This document shows positions 1 through 8,256 of a DNA stretch of 39,664 nucleotides, one piece after another. The translations under genes were made by a program, and so were the position numbers. The notes beneath the pieces were generated by a model, which saw only the letters and a program-made list of their open reading frames with translations, ran no database searches and was not told the DNA's origin. Positions within the stretch are counted from its first letter, which is position 1. Every line of letters starts with the position of its first letter. The stretch comes from Methylocystis sp. GTDB taxonomy: Bacteria > Pseudomonadota > Alphaproteobacteria > Rhizobiales > Beijerinckiaceae. The DNA lies in NCBI GenBank assembly GCA_024506175.1, contig JAMBEQ010000051.1, forward strand, positions 1 through 39,664. Reading direction: 5' to 3'.

Positions 1-123
1 ATCAAGGTTGTCCGCCGCGGTAAGGTTCGCCGCGCCAAGCTGTATTATCTGCGTGACCGGCGCGGCAAGTCGGCCCGCATCGCCGAGCGCGTCGACCACA
101 AGGCCAAGGCCGCGAGCGAGTAA
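1..123 (+). CDS. rplS: 50S ribosomal protein L19, C-terminal part (5' end outside window)
   Basis: The frame is open from base 1 and ends in TAA at 121-123. The 40 residues visible carry the very basic C-terminal signature of L19, with [16 protein letters not shown] followed by an Arg/Lys/Ala-rich tail. L19 sits at the 30S-50S interface of the ribosome. Only about the last third of the protein is inside the window. A strong hairpin terminator lies 25 bases downstream, so this is the last gene of its transcript. The identification rests on this conserved segment and is secure despite the truncation. Confidence 0.93.
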   Translation: MKVVRRGKVRRAKLYYLRDRRGKSARIAERVDHKAKAASE

Positions 124-147
124 TCGCTCCCTTCGGAGCAAGCTTAG

Positions 148-180
148 CCGCCCGAGGCCGAGAGGCGCTCGGGCGGTTTC
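148..180 (+). terminator. Rho-independent terminator of rplS
   Basis: A perfect 9-bp GC-rich stem, CCGCCCGAG (148-156) with CTCGGGCGG (168-176), encloses an 11-base loop and runs into a short T-containing tail (TTTCGTT). It starts 25 bases after the rplS stop codon. The T tract is short, as is common in GC-rich genomes. Confidence 0.8.
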
Positions 181-435
181 GTTAGGTGGCCCTCGCCCTA
201 GTAGCCCATTGGTTCGGCGCGATTTTTCGTCGCTCGCGTTATTTAATTTTGTTCATGGGCCTCTTCCCGACGCGTTGTCGGATCGTCGAGGCTAGGTCTC
301 CTTCGATGCCACAGCCTCCCGACCTAGCGGCCGCTCGTGTGAGGGCAAGCTTTGCGGGCACCCGACAGCCACATAGGCTTTCCTTACCGCCTTCAGCTTG
401 GCTAAAGTCCATGCGTCAGTTTCGAAAGAAGTCGA

Positions 436-1644
436 ATGGACGAGCAACTCACGCAAGCGGTCGCCATTCTAGCGGTGGCGATGATTGTCGCCATCGCCGC
501 GCGGCGCGTTAAGCTCCCCTATACGGTTGGCCTCGTCATCGTGGGGGCGGTGTTGACCCGCTCGCAGCCGGCGTTTGGGCCCCATCTCACCCATGATTTG
601 ATCTTCGATTTGATCCTGCCGCCCTTGCTGTTCGAAGCGGCCCTGGCGCTCTCTTGGAGAGAGCTGTTGCGCGACTCGCTTCCTTTGCTGACGCTCGCAG
701 GGCTTGGGACGCTCGTCTCAGCGGCAATCGTCACTACGGCCTGCGTGACGCTGCTGGGCTGGCCCACGCCTTCCGCGCTTGTCTTCGGCGCCCTCATCGC
801 CGCGACCGATCCAGTGGCGATCATCGCCATGTTCAAGGACAATGGCGTGAGGGGCCGTCTGCGGTTGCTGGTCGAGAGCGAAAGTCTCCTCAACGATGGC
901 GCGGCGGCGGTGCTGTTCGTGATGGCGCTCGCCTGGGCGGAGAGCCATGGCGTTGGGCAGGGCGCAAGCGACGTTTTGGTCACGCTTTTGCGCATTGTGC
1001 TCGGCGGCGTCGCCGTTGGCGCGCTTGTGGGCGCGGCGGCGATTCTGCTCGCCATGGGCACGACCGAACATCTCATCGAGGCCGCGCTCACCACGATCGC
1101 CGCCTTCGGGGCCTTTTTGATCGCCGAGCACTTCCACCTTTCGGGCGTGCTCGCCACGGCGACGTCCGGGCTGATGATAGGCAACCTCGGCCTCTCGAGC
1201 GAGGACGGCCGCAGTTACCTAAGCGACAAGGGGCGCGAATTCGTTCACGGCTTTTGGGAATTCGCGGCCTTTGTCGCCAATTCCGTCGTGTTTTTGCTCA
1301 TTGGCGTCGACGTGGCTTCGACGCCCTTCGGCGCCTATGGGCTGCCGCTTATTTTTGCTGTGATCGGGATCGTTCTTTTTGCAAGGGCGCTCACAGTCTA
1401 TCCCTTGAGCGCATTTTTTCTAACTTCGCGCTGGCGGGTCAGCTTCGCCGAGCAGCATGTCCTTTGGTGGGGCGGCCTTCGCGGCGCGCTCGGCCTCGCG
1501 CTTGCCCTCTCCTTGCCAGACAGCTTGCCCATGCGCGATGTGATCGTCGCCGCGACCTTCGGCGTCGTGGCCTTTTCCATTGTCGTGCAGGCGCTGACCA
1601 TGCCCTTGCTGCTGCGCGGGCTCGGCTTCTTGCCGAAAGCGTAG
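436..1644 (+). CDS. Na+/H+ (cation/proton) antiporter, CPA1/NhaP type
   Basis: This 402-aa, almost wholly hydrophobic protein has about a dozen predicted membrane spans. It carries the CPA1 core motifs: ATDPVAI around residue 118, which holds the ion-binding Asp of the family, then ESESLLNDGAA about 25 residues later. The family exchanges cytoplasmic Na+ or K+ for external protons across the inner membrane, for pH and salt homeostasis. It ends within the membrane domain without the long cytoplasmic tail of larger NhaP/KefC relatives. The ATG is preceded by an AAGAAG-like ribosome site. It is flanked by gaps on both sides and is probably monocistronic. Na+ versus K+ specificity cannot be told from sequence. 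Confidence 0.88.
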   Translation: MDEQLTQAVAILAVAMIVAIAARRVKLPYTVGLVIVGAVLTRSQPAFGPHLTHDLIFDLILPPLLFEAALALSWRELLRDSLPLLTLAGLGTLVSAAIVTTACVTLLGWPTPSALVFGALIAATDPVAIIAMFKDNGVRGRLRLLVESESLLNDGAAAVLFVMALAWAESHGVGQGASDVLVTLLRIVLGGVAVGALVGAAAILLAMGTTEHLIEAALTTIAAFGAFLIAEHFHLSGVLATATSGLMIGNLGLSSEDGRSYLSDKGREFVHGFWEFAAFVANSVVFLLIGVDVASTPFGAYGLPLIFAVIGIVLFARALTVYPLSAFFLTSRWRVSFAEQHVLWWGGLRGALGLALALSLPDSLPMRDVIVAATFGVVAFSIVVQALTMPLLLRGLGFLPKA

Positions 1645-2082
1645 CGCGCCTCCGATCCTTTCGTTATGCGTATGGGTTCGTTGCCTGCGCGCGAACGCAC
1701 GGCCGCGCGGTCTATTGTCCTTAAGCTCGTCGGCGGCGGCCGCTGCTCCAGCGCGTTTCGCAGACCGTTCTCCACGAGGGGCACTCTAGTGCGGGAACGC
1801 GAATAAGCTCCAGGCGGCAAACGATGTCGTGGCTGTCGCGATCATTAGCGTCAACGCCGCCTTTGGGTAGAACGAGCGCTCGCCTGCGACGCGCAGCCCC
1901 TCCACATGGCGTATGCGGCGCCCGTATGGATGGGCGTTAATCCTCGCTTTGAAGGAGTCGCTGACAGAAAGACCCAGTTGAGGCATGGCCTGATTTCCCA
2001 TTTTTGACCGGGAGGCGCGCTTTTCGTCCCAAATAGGGACAAAGGGGCGCCACTGGCTACCGGGCTTCAAGCCGCGTGCCTC
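1645..2082. other. 438-bp interval without a convincing gene
   Basis: The interval lies between the antiporter stop and the DUF465 stop. The only structure I see is a short perfect inverted repeat, GTCCC-AAATA-GGGAC at 2026-2040, and one small minus-strand reading frame (listed separately at low confidence). I see no transposase remnant and no RNA gene. Confidence 0.5.
1786..2001 (-). CDS. possible small C-tail-anchored protein, unknown
   Basis: An ATG at 2001 opens a 71-aa frame. It starts with a polar part containing HPYGRRIRHVEG and ends in a hydrophobic stretch (ALTLMIATATTSFAAWSLFAF) that could be a single membrane anchor. The frame also extends upstream to a TTG at 2070. There is no clear ribosome-binding site and I recognise no family. 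It lies downstream of the DUF465 gene on the same strand, so it could be co-transcribed. It may equally be a chance frame in GC-rich DNA. Confidence 0.22.
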   Translation of the reverse strand: MGNQAMPQLGLSVSDSFKARINAHPYGRRIRHVEGLRVAGERSFYPKAALTLMIATATTSFAAWSLFAFPH

Positions 2083-2301
2083 TCAGGCGATGATGTCGGG
2101 CGTCACCTGATCCTCGAGGAAGGAGATGCGGTCGCGCAGGACGAGCTTTCGCTTTTTCAAGCGTTGGACCTGAAGCTGATCGGGCGCGCCCACGGCCATC
2201 AGTGCGTCGATCGCGGCCCCTAGGTCTTGGTGCTCTAAATGTAGGCGCTCGATTTCGGCGCGGATCGCGTTCTGCTCCGCATCGCTGGGATTGTTATTCA
2301 T
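2083..2301 (-). CDS. YdcH/DUF465 family small protein
   Basis: This 72-aa, highly charged, largely helical protein matches the DUF465 pattern. It has an N-terminal helix (IRAEIERLHLEHQDLGAAID), a short turn around GAPDQL, and a second helix with LKKRKLVLRDRISFLED. Two antiparallel coiled-coil helices are expected. I start it at the ATG at 2301, because residues before that Met are not family-like. No precise function is known for the family. It stands alone, with selO 135 bases away on the same strand. Confidence 0.85.
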   Translation of the reverse strand: MNNNPSDAEQNAIRAEIERLHLEHQDLGAAIDALMAVGAPDQLQVQRLKKRKLVLRDRISFLEDQVTPDIIA

Positions 2302-2436
2302 GCCGCAAGACTCGCCCACAGAGGCGCCAAGAATCGATCCCGGATTATTGCGCCGCAAACGACCGGCGTTCAAGAAAAAACCGGTCGCCGGGCGTAGCAA
2401 ATTCAGCGCTCGGGGACCCGACCAATTGCCGTAGCC

Positions 2437-3864
2437 TCAGGCGGGGGCAAAGCCGTAGGCGTCGCGCATCTCGCCAATCCGGGCGATCTTTTCGCGTAAC
2501 GCTGACCAGTCGTCCGTTTCGGCGATGGGCGCCCAGATCAACTCGACCTCGTCGATCAGCATGGCGCACGGCGCTTCTCGGCGGAAATAGGGGTGATCGA
2601 GCCGGGCCTCGGCAGTCGCCTCGTGCTCGGCCATCGCCGCGCGGACGGGCGCAAACTCCAACGTCTCATAGAAGGCCGCGGACGGGCTCTTCGCGGCTCG
2701 TTCGTGGCTTGCCAGCCCGCCGCGCCAGTCGAAGAATGTCTGCTCGAAAGGTGCGCGAGAGGCGGTCAGAAAATCGGTAAAGGCTTTGGCTAGGCGGGCG
2801 TCCGCCTCTTCACCTGCCGACGCCAATGCGAGGCGGCGCAGCAAGGCGGCGCGGAACTCCTTCTGGATCAGTCCGGCAAAGCGATCGAGCGTGCGCTGCG
2901 CGGCTTCGAGCCCCGTCAAGTGCAGCAGGCATTCGGCGAGGCGCGCGAGATTCCAGGCCAGCGCCGAGGGCTGGCGGCCGAAGGAGTAGAGCCCGGTCTC
3001 GTCGAAATAGGCCGCCGTGAACAGCGGATCATAAACCGGCGCAAACCGCCAGGGGCCATAATCGAAGCTCTCGCCAGTGACGTTGATATTATCGGAATTC
3101 AGCACGCCATGGACAAATCCGGCTGACATATAGCCCGCGCCGAGCTTGGCCACGCGCGCAACTGCCGTTTCAAGAAAAGCTTGCGCCTTTGATGGACCGG
3201 AGAGGTCGGCGAGCGCCGGGAAATAATGCGCGCAGACGTAATCGAGCAGCCGGTCGATCGCCCCCTTGTCGTCGTGGAAGGCCAGCCGTTGGAATGTGCC
3301 GATGCGGATGTGCGAATGAGAAAGCCGCACAAGCACGCTGGAGCGGGTGGGCGAGGGCTCGTCGCCACGCACCAAAGCTTCGCCCGTCTCGATGAGGCTG
3401 AAGCTTTTCGAAGTGTCGACGCCGAGCGCCTCCAGCATTTCGGTGGCGAGAATCTCGCGCACGCCGCCCTTGAGCGTCAGCCGCCCGTCCCCGCGCCGCG
3501 ACCAGGGGGTCTGCCCGCTGCCCTTGGTCCCGAGGTCGAGCAGGCGCCCGTCGGCGGCGTCGCGCAATTGCGAGAAGAGAAAGCCGCGCCCGTCGCCGAG
3601 CTCGGCGTTGTACACGCGGAATTGATGGCCGTGGTAGCGGAGCGCCAGGGCCTGGGGCAGCCCGCCGGGTAGGGGCTCGAACCGGCCAAAATGGGCGATC
3701 CATTCCTCGTCGGTGAGCGCGTCGAGGCCGACCCGCTTGGCCCAGCGCTGATTGCGATAACGCAGGATCGTCTTTGGAAATTTTGCCGGTTCGACAAGAT
3801 CGAAAAAGGGATCGCCTAGGCTCTCGTGCAGAATCTCGGGTTGATAGGCGGCTGTGGTGGGCAT
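2437..3864 (-). CDS. selO: SelO/YdiU family protein adenylyltransferase (pseudokinase fold)
   Basis: The 475-aa product is close to the family's usual length of about 480 residues. It carries SelO landmarks: RYHGHQFRVYNAELGDGRG, the glycine-rich GTKGSGQTPWSRRGDGRLTLKG segment (quoted in parts: GTKGSGQTPWS, then RRGDGRLTLKG), and the metal-site region HGVLNSDNINV followed by DYGPW. SelO transfers AMP from ATP to hydroxyl side chains of proteins in redox stress responses. I chose the ATG at 3864: a GAAGAG sequence lies upstream and the preceding residues are not conserved. The 298-bp gap to the upstream LOG gene is full of inverted repeats, so joint transcription is uncertain. Confidence 0.92.
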   Translation of the reverse strand: MPTTAAYQPEILHESLGDPFFDLVEPAKFPKTILRYRNQRWAKRVGLDALTDEEWIAHFGRFEPLPGGLPQALALRYHGHQFRVYNAELGDGRGFLFSQLRDAADGRLLDLGTKGSGQTPWSRRGDGRLTLKGGVREILATEMLEALGVDTSKSFSLIETGEALVRGDEPSPTRSSVLVRLSHSHIRIGTFQRLAFHDDKGAIDRLLDYVCAHYFPALADLSGPSKAQAFLETAVARVAKLGAGYMSAGFVHGVLNSDNINVTGESFDYGPWRFAPVYDPLFTAAYFDETGLYSFGRQPSALAWNLARLAECLLHLTGLEAAQRTLDRFAGLIQKEFRAALLRRLALASAGEEADARLAKAFTDFLTASRAPFEQTFFDWRGGLASHERAAKSPSAAFYETLEFAPVRAAMAEHEATAEARLDHPYFRREAPCAMLIDEVELIWAPIAETDDWSALREKIARIGEMRDAYGFAPA

Positions 3865-3980
3865 TGGAGCGGTCTCTTCGGGGGCGCGTTCGTCCGCGGA
3901 GCAAGGGTTGCGCCAGAAGATAAGGCGGAAAGCGTTGTCGGCCCCTCGCCTTGACGGCATGGAAAAAACGCAAACAGCGC

Positions 3981-4145
3981 GAAGTCCCCTCTATGGGGAG
4001 GTCGGCGGGCGCACGCAAGTTTACGCAGCCTGCGTAAACTTGGCTGCGAGGCCGCCGGGAGGGTTTCGCGTAGAAATTGAACGGTTGGCGTAACCCCACC
4101 CCACGCAGCTTCGCTGCGCCACCCTCCCCGCAAAGGGGAGGGATT
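3981..4145. repeat. GC-rich intergenic repeat mosaic with several hairpins
   Basis: The gap between the LOG and selO genes contains three clear inverted repeats. CAAGTTTACGCA (4016-4027) and TGCGTAAACTTG (4031-4042) form a perfect 12-bp stem with a 3-base loop. CGCAGC-TTC-GCTGCG lies at 4104-4118. CCCTCCCC-GCAAA-GGGGAGGG lies at 4122-4142. The CCCCACCC / CCCTCCCCGCAAAGGGGAGGG style resembles the dispersed non-coding repeats common in Rhizobiales genomes. A related short stretch occurs at 20099-20131. No coding frame fits. Confidence 0.6.
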
Positions 4146-4162
4146 CGCTCACCCCGGGCGCG

Positions 4163-4759
4163 TCACATCCTCTCTGTCACCGCCGTCTCCTCGATTTGCG
4201 GGGTGCGGCGCGCGGTCGCCAGGATCATTGGCAGAATATCCTCCACCCGCTCGGCCACCATATAGCGGACGTCGTATCCCCCACGGATAAAGCCCGAATT
4301 GTGCATGTGCGCGAAGAGCGTCAGCAAAGGCCGCCAGAAACCGCAAATATCCGCGATGACCAGCGGCTTGGTATGGCGGCCGAGCTGAATCCAGGTGAGC
4401 TGCTCCGTCAATTCCTCGAGCGTGCCCACGCCGCCCGGCAGCGCGACAAAAGCGTCGGATTTCTCGAACATCAGGCGTTTTCGCGTATGCATGTCGCCGA
4501 CGACGATAAGCTCCGTGATGCCCTGGAGCGCGATTTCGCGCTCGTCCAGGAAGCCCGGGATAATGCCTGTCACGCGGCCGCCGGCGTTGAGCGTGGAGCG
4601 CGCCACGACCCCCATCAATCCGCAGGAGCCGCCGCCGAAGACGAGGCCGATATTGGCCCTCGCCAGCGCCCGTCCGAAAGTCTCCGCCGCAACGGCGTAG
4701 CGCGGGTCTTCGCCCTCAGCAGAGCCGCAGTAGACGCATATGTTCTTGATTTTCTGCAT
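4163..4759 (-). CDS. LOG family protein (TIGR00730-type nucleotide phosphoribohydrolase)
   Basis: This 198-aa protein has the Rossmann-like LOG fold signature: the N-terminal ICVYCGSAEG, GGGSCGLMG near residue 41, and the active-site motif PGGVGTLEEL near residue 107. Characterised relatives are cytokinin-riboside 5'-monophosphate phosphoribohydrolases, or hydrolyse nucleoside 5'-monophosphates generally. Whether this one acts on cytokinin precursors cannot be said; many bacteria have LOG homologues with no known cytokinin role. It is divergent from the ABC exporter gene, with about 70 bases between the starts. Length and motifs are complete. Confidence 0.9.
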   Translation of the reverse strand: MQKIKNICVYCGSAEGEDPRYAVAAETFGRALARANIGLVFGGGSCGLMGVVARSTLNAGGRVTGIIPGFLDEREIALQGITELIVVGDMHTRKRLMFEKSDAFVALPGGVGTLEELTEQLTWIQLGRHTKPLVIADICGFWRPLLTLFAHMHNSGFIRGGYDVRYMVAERVEDILPMILATARRTPQIEETAVTERM

Positions 4760-4831
4760 AACTCTCTTCCGTCAACTGGCGCCTTCGGCGCGCCCGTCAA
4801 GCGGGGTGCGCCAAGAGGCTAAAGGTCTTAT

Positions 4832-6772
4832 ATGACGCGAAGGCCTCACCGCCGGGGCGCCCTTTCATCCATCACTGGACACCGAATGCTCAGAATAGGT
4901 CAGCGCGTCTCGGGCGCACATGCGTCCGATCCGCAAGACGCTTCCCTTTCCGAAGCCTCTCTTCTCGCCACCATCCGCCGCCTCTGGCCCTACATCTGGC
5001 CGCGCGGACGGCGCGATCTGGAGCGGCGCGTCGCTCTGGTTTTTCTGCTGCTTGTCGTCAGCAAGCTCTTCAACGCGCTCACCCCTTATGCATTCAAATG
5101 GGCGACGGATGCGCTGGCGGAAAGCGGAGCAGATGCGCTCCCCGTTTTGGGCGCGGGGGCGGTCGGCTTCACTTTGCTGATGGGCGCGATCCGCATTGTC
5201 TCCGTCATCCTTATGCAGGCGCGCGACGGCATTTTCGCGGCGGTGGCCATGCACGCCGTACGGCGCCTCGCAACCGACCTCTTCGTCCATATGCACGAAT
5301 TGTCGCTGCGCTTTCACATCAGCCGCAAGACCGGCGGCCTCACGCGCGTGCTGGAGCGTGGCCGCAACGCCATCGAGACTTTGTCGCGCCTCGTGATGTC
5401 GACCGGCGCGCCGACGGCGCTCGAAATGGCGCTGGTGCTGGGCGTTTTTCTCTACCAATTCGACTGGCGCTACGGCGTCGTGCTCATTCTGACGCTCGCC
5501 GCCTATTTCGCCTATACGACTCTCGCCACCAATTGGCGCATCGCCATCCGTCGCCAGATGAACGAGAGCGACACGGACGCCAACCAAAAGGCGATCGACA
5601 GCCTGCTCAATTACGAGACTGTCAAATACTTTTCGGCCGAAGCGCGCGAGGCGGCGCGCTACGACAAATCCATGATCCATTACGAGAAGGCGTCGACGCA
5701 TTCCTACGTGTCGCTGGCAGTTCTCAACGCCGGACAGACGGTGATCTACATCATCGGCGTCACCGCGATGATGGTGATGTGCGTCTACGGCATTCGCGAC
5801 GGCCGCAACACGGTCGGCGATTTCGTGCTCATCAACGCGATGATGCTCCAGCTGGCGCAACCCTTGAACTTCATGGGCACTTTCTATCGCGAGGTGCGCC
5901 AGGCGATCATCGACATCGAGACCATGTTCTCGATCCTCTCGCAGCATCCCGAGATTTCGGACAAGCCCGGCGTCCAGCCGCTCATCGTGCGCGAAGGCCG
6001 CGTCGTCTTCGACGACCTGCGCTTCCACTATGATCCCGACCGGCCGATCCTGAAGGGCGTGAGCTTCGAGGCCGAGCCGGGGCAGACCATCGCGATCGTC
6101 GGCCCGTCTGGCGCGGGCAAATCGACGATCTCGCGGCTGATGTTCCGCTTCTACGAGCCGCAGGGCGGGCGCATCATGATCGACGGGCAAAACATCCTCG
6201 ACGTCACACAGGCGAGCCTGCGCGCGGCGATCGGCATGGTGCCGCAAGATACAGTGCTCTTCAACGACACCATCGGCTACAACATCCGCTATGGCCGGTG
6301 GGACGCGAGCGAGGAGGAAGTGCGCGAGGCCGCGCGTCTGGCTCAAATCGACGGTTTCATCCGCAGCGTGCCGGGCGGCTATCAAGCGCAAGTGGGCGAG
6401 CGTGGGCTCAAGCTTTCCGGCGGGGAAAAGCAGCGAGTCGCCATCGCCCGCACGATATTAAAGCGCCCGCCGATCCTCATCCTTGACGAGGCGACTTCGG
6501 CGCTCGACAGCTTCACCGAACACGAAATTCAGGAAGCGTTGCGCCGCGTCGCCAAGGGCCGCACCACGCTCGTGATCGCCCATCGGCTGTCGACGGTGGT
6601 GGACGCCGATGAAATCCTCTTCCTCGATCACGGCCACATCATCGAGCGCGGCCGGCACGCGGAGTTGCTGGAGCTTGGCGGGCATTACGCCGCCATGTGG
6701 AACCGCCAGCGCGAAGCCGCCGAGGCGCGCGCGAAGCTCATGGAAGCCGAGCGGGAGGAGGCCGCGGAGTAG
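4832..6772 (+). CDS. Atm1-type ABC exporter, fused permease and ATPase
   Basis: The 646-aa half-transporter has a six-helix ABC membrane domain (about residues 60-360) followed by an ATPase domain. The ATPase domain has Walker A GPSGAGKST near residue 424, signature LSGGEKQR near 528 and Walker B ILILDEATSALD near 548, then the H-loop in IAHRLST. The sequence fits the ABCB7/Atm1 group, including the loop NYETVKYF. These homodimers export glutathione-linked sulfur or metal conjugates across the inner membrane, in Fe-S or heavy-metal homeostasis. Translation may start at the ATG at 4832 (AAAGG upstream) or at 4886; the first 18 residues are not conserved. Substrate assignment is by family only. 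Confidence 0.9.
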   Translation: MTRRPHRRGALSSITGHRMLRIGQRVSGAHASDPQDASLSEASLLATIRRLWPYIWPRGRRDLERRVALVFLLLVVSKLFNALTPYAFKWATDALAESGADALPVLGAGAVGFTLLMGAIRIVSVILMQARDGIFAAVAMHAVRRLATDLFVHMHELSLRFHISRKTGGLTRVLERGRNAIETLSRLVMSTGAPTALEMALVLGVFLYQFDWRYGVVLILTLAAYFAYTTLATNWRIAIRRQMNESDTDANQKAIDSLLNYETVKYFSAEAREAARYDKSMIHYEKASTHSYVSLAVLNAGQTVIYIIGVTAMMVMCVYGIRDGRNTVGDFVLINAMMLQLAQPLNFMGTFYREVRQAIIDIETMFSILSQHPEISDKPGVQPLIVREGRVVFDDLRFHYDPDRPILKGVSFEAEPGQTIAIVGPSGAGKSTISRLMFRFYEPQGGRIMIDGQNILDVTQASLRAAIGMVPQDTVLFNDTIGYNIRYGRWDASEEEVREAARLAQIDGFIRSVPGGYQAQVGERGLKLSGGEKQRVAIARTILKRPPILILDEATSALDSFTEHEIQEALRRVAKGRTTLVIAHRLSTVVDADEILFLDHGHIIERGRHAELLELGGHYAAMWNRQREAAEARAKLMEAEREEAAE

Positions 6773-6802
6773 GGATATGGCGCACCTCGCCGCCGATTAA
6801 GC

Positions 6803-8035
6803 TTATGAGGCCCGCCGCGCCAGCATCTCATCGTAGACGGCCAGCGTTTCCGCCACGTGCCGGGCGAGCGTCGGGGGCGCCGTCCAATAGGCGTCATAGG
6901 CTTTATTGGACATCGATGCGACGACCGCGTCGTTCCGCAGTTCACGAATTGCGGAGGCGAGCGACTCCACGTTACCGCTCTTGAACCACAGACCGTTGAT
7001 GCCATGCGTCACCGGCTCGCGCCCGGCGCAGAGGCCGCTGACGATCACGGGCGTGCCCAGCGCAAGGGATTCGAAGACGGTCAACGGCTGGCCTTCGTAC
7101 CACAGGGAAGGAAAGACCAGGGCGCGCGCCGCGCGCATCGCCTCGCGCGCCTCGGCGGGGGAGCGCCAGCCGAGAAGCCGCGCCTTTGGAAAGCGCTCGC
7201 GCAGCTCTTCTGCAATGGGCCCGTCCCCGACGAAAACAGGCGTCACGCCCGCGCGCTGCGCCGCCTCCGCGAAGAGAACGGCGCCTTTCTCGGCTGAGAG
7301 GCGGCCGACGAAGAGGAAGTCGCCTCTCGTCGGGTCCTCCTTGTGGCCGAGCGGCTCCGCCTCGACCGGGTTCGTCACGCGGTGGATGATCGCGCCAGGC
7401 GGAAGAGTGGCGGCGAGAACGCTCTGCTGGAGGTCGGAGAGCAGCACGATGTCCGAGAAGGTTTGCGCCAGATGCGCGACGTGTTCGGCGACGAACATGC
7501 GGGCGTTGCGCCAGAGCTTGAAGGTATAGTTGCGAGAGTCGCAATTCGTCGTCCAGCACGCAAGCGACATGGGTTTCAGCGGACAAACTTCGTTTTTGGG
7601 GTAGTTGAAGAATCCGCCATTGGGGCAGCTTAGGAAATATTCGTGCATCGTATAGACAGCCGGCAGGCCGCTTGCCCGTATCGGCTTTGCAATCGATGGC
7701 GAGAGCGCCTTCGCCCAGCCGTGCACATGCACGACCGCGCCTTCGCCGGGAAGCGAATCGAGAATGCCGGCGAGGGTTGTCGCAGCCTTCGAGTTCCATA
7801 TCCCCTGCCGGGCGGCCTCGAGACGCGAAGGATTCCCCAGAATATCGTGCTGGCCAAGAGAGATGGTCTCCACCCCTGAAGCGGCAAGGCGCTCGTCGAC
7901 CGGACCGCAGGCGGCGAAGAAAATCACGCGGACGCCGGCGGCTTTGAGCCCAATGGCGCTTTCGATCGCGACTTTCGATTGGCCGCCGCTGACATAGGCG
8001 TGATCGACGCAGATGACGACGCTTCGTGGGGGCAT
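6803..8035 (-). CDS. glycosyltransferase family 4 (GT-B fold)
   Basis: The 410-aa protein has the two Rossmann-like halves of a GT-B enzyme. The C-terminal half shows FLFVGRLSAEKG and the donor-binding stretch FPSLWYEGQPLTVFESLALGTPVI with the E-x7-E pattern of retaining GT4 enzymes. The N-terminal half carries HVHGW and a Cys-rich segment (CPNGG, CPLKP, CWTTNCDS), which many GT4 proteins with HEY/CPNGG motifs share. The ATG at 8035 has a good GGAGAGG site. It stands alone next to a divergent GGDEF-EAL gene, with no polysaccharide locus beside it, so its acceptor is unknown. Confidence 0.87.
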   Translation of the reverse strand: MPPRSVVICVDHAYVSGGQSKVAIESAIGLKAAGVRVIFFAACGPVDERLAASGVETISLGQHDILGNPSRLEAARQGIWNSKAATTLAGILDSLPGEGAVVHVHGWAKALSPSIAKPIRASGLPAVYTMHEYFLSCPNGGFFNYPKNEVCPLKPMSLACWTTNCDSRNYTFKLWRNARMFVAEHVAHLAQTFSDIVLLSDLQQSVLAATLPPGAIIHRVTNPVEAEPLGHKEDPTRGDFLFVGRLSAEKGAVLFAEAAQRAGVTPVFVGDGPIAEELRERFPKARLLGWRSPAEAREAMRAARALVFPSLWYEGQPLTVFESLALGTPVIVSGLCAGREPVTHGINGLWFKSGNVESLASAIRELRNDAVVASMSNKAYDAYWTAPPTLARHVAETLAVYDEMLARRAS

Positions 8036-8256
8036 GGCCTCTCCGGGGTTGGAGCCAGGACGGTAGTGACCCAAGCTTGCGAGCCCGTAAACGCTTCAAC
8101 CGGAGCGTTAGATTACGGCTCGGTCCAAGGTTTTTTAATCTTTTGCGTGCATCTTCATTAACCGTGCAATTGTCAGTTCTACGCGCGAAGTTCCGAATTG
8201 ACGGAGATGGATGCGCCGGGTCGACAGCACGAGAATGCAACTTCTCATGGGCTGAG

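Noticed and set aside
4865-6391. 508-aa open frame on the minus strand opposite the ABC exporter
   Set aside because: It is antisense to a gene with complete Walker and signature motifs; its composition is His/Arg/Asp-rich, as expected from a mirrored GC-rich frame.
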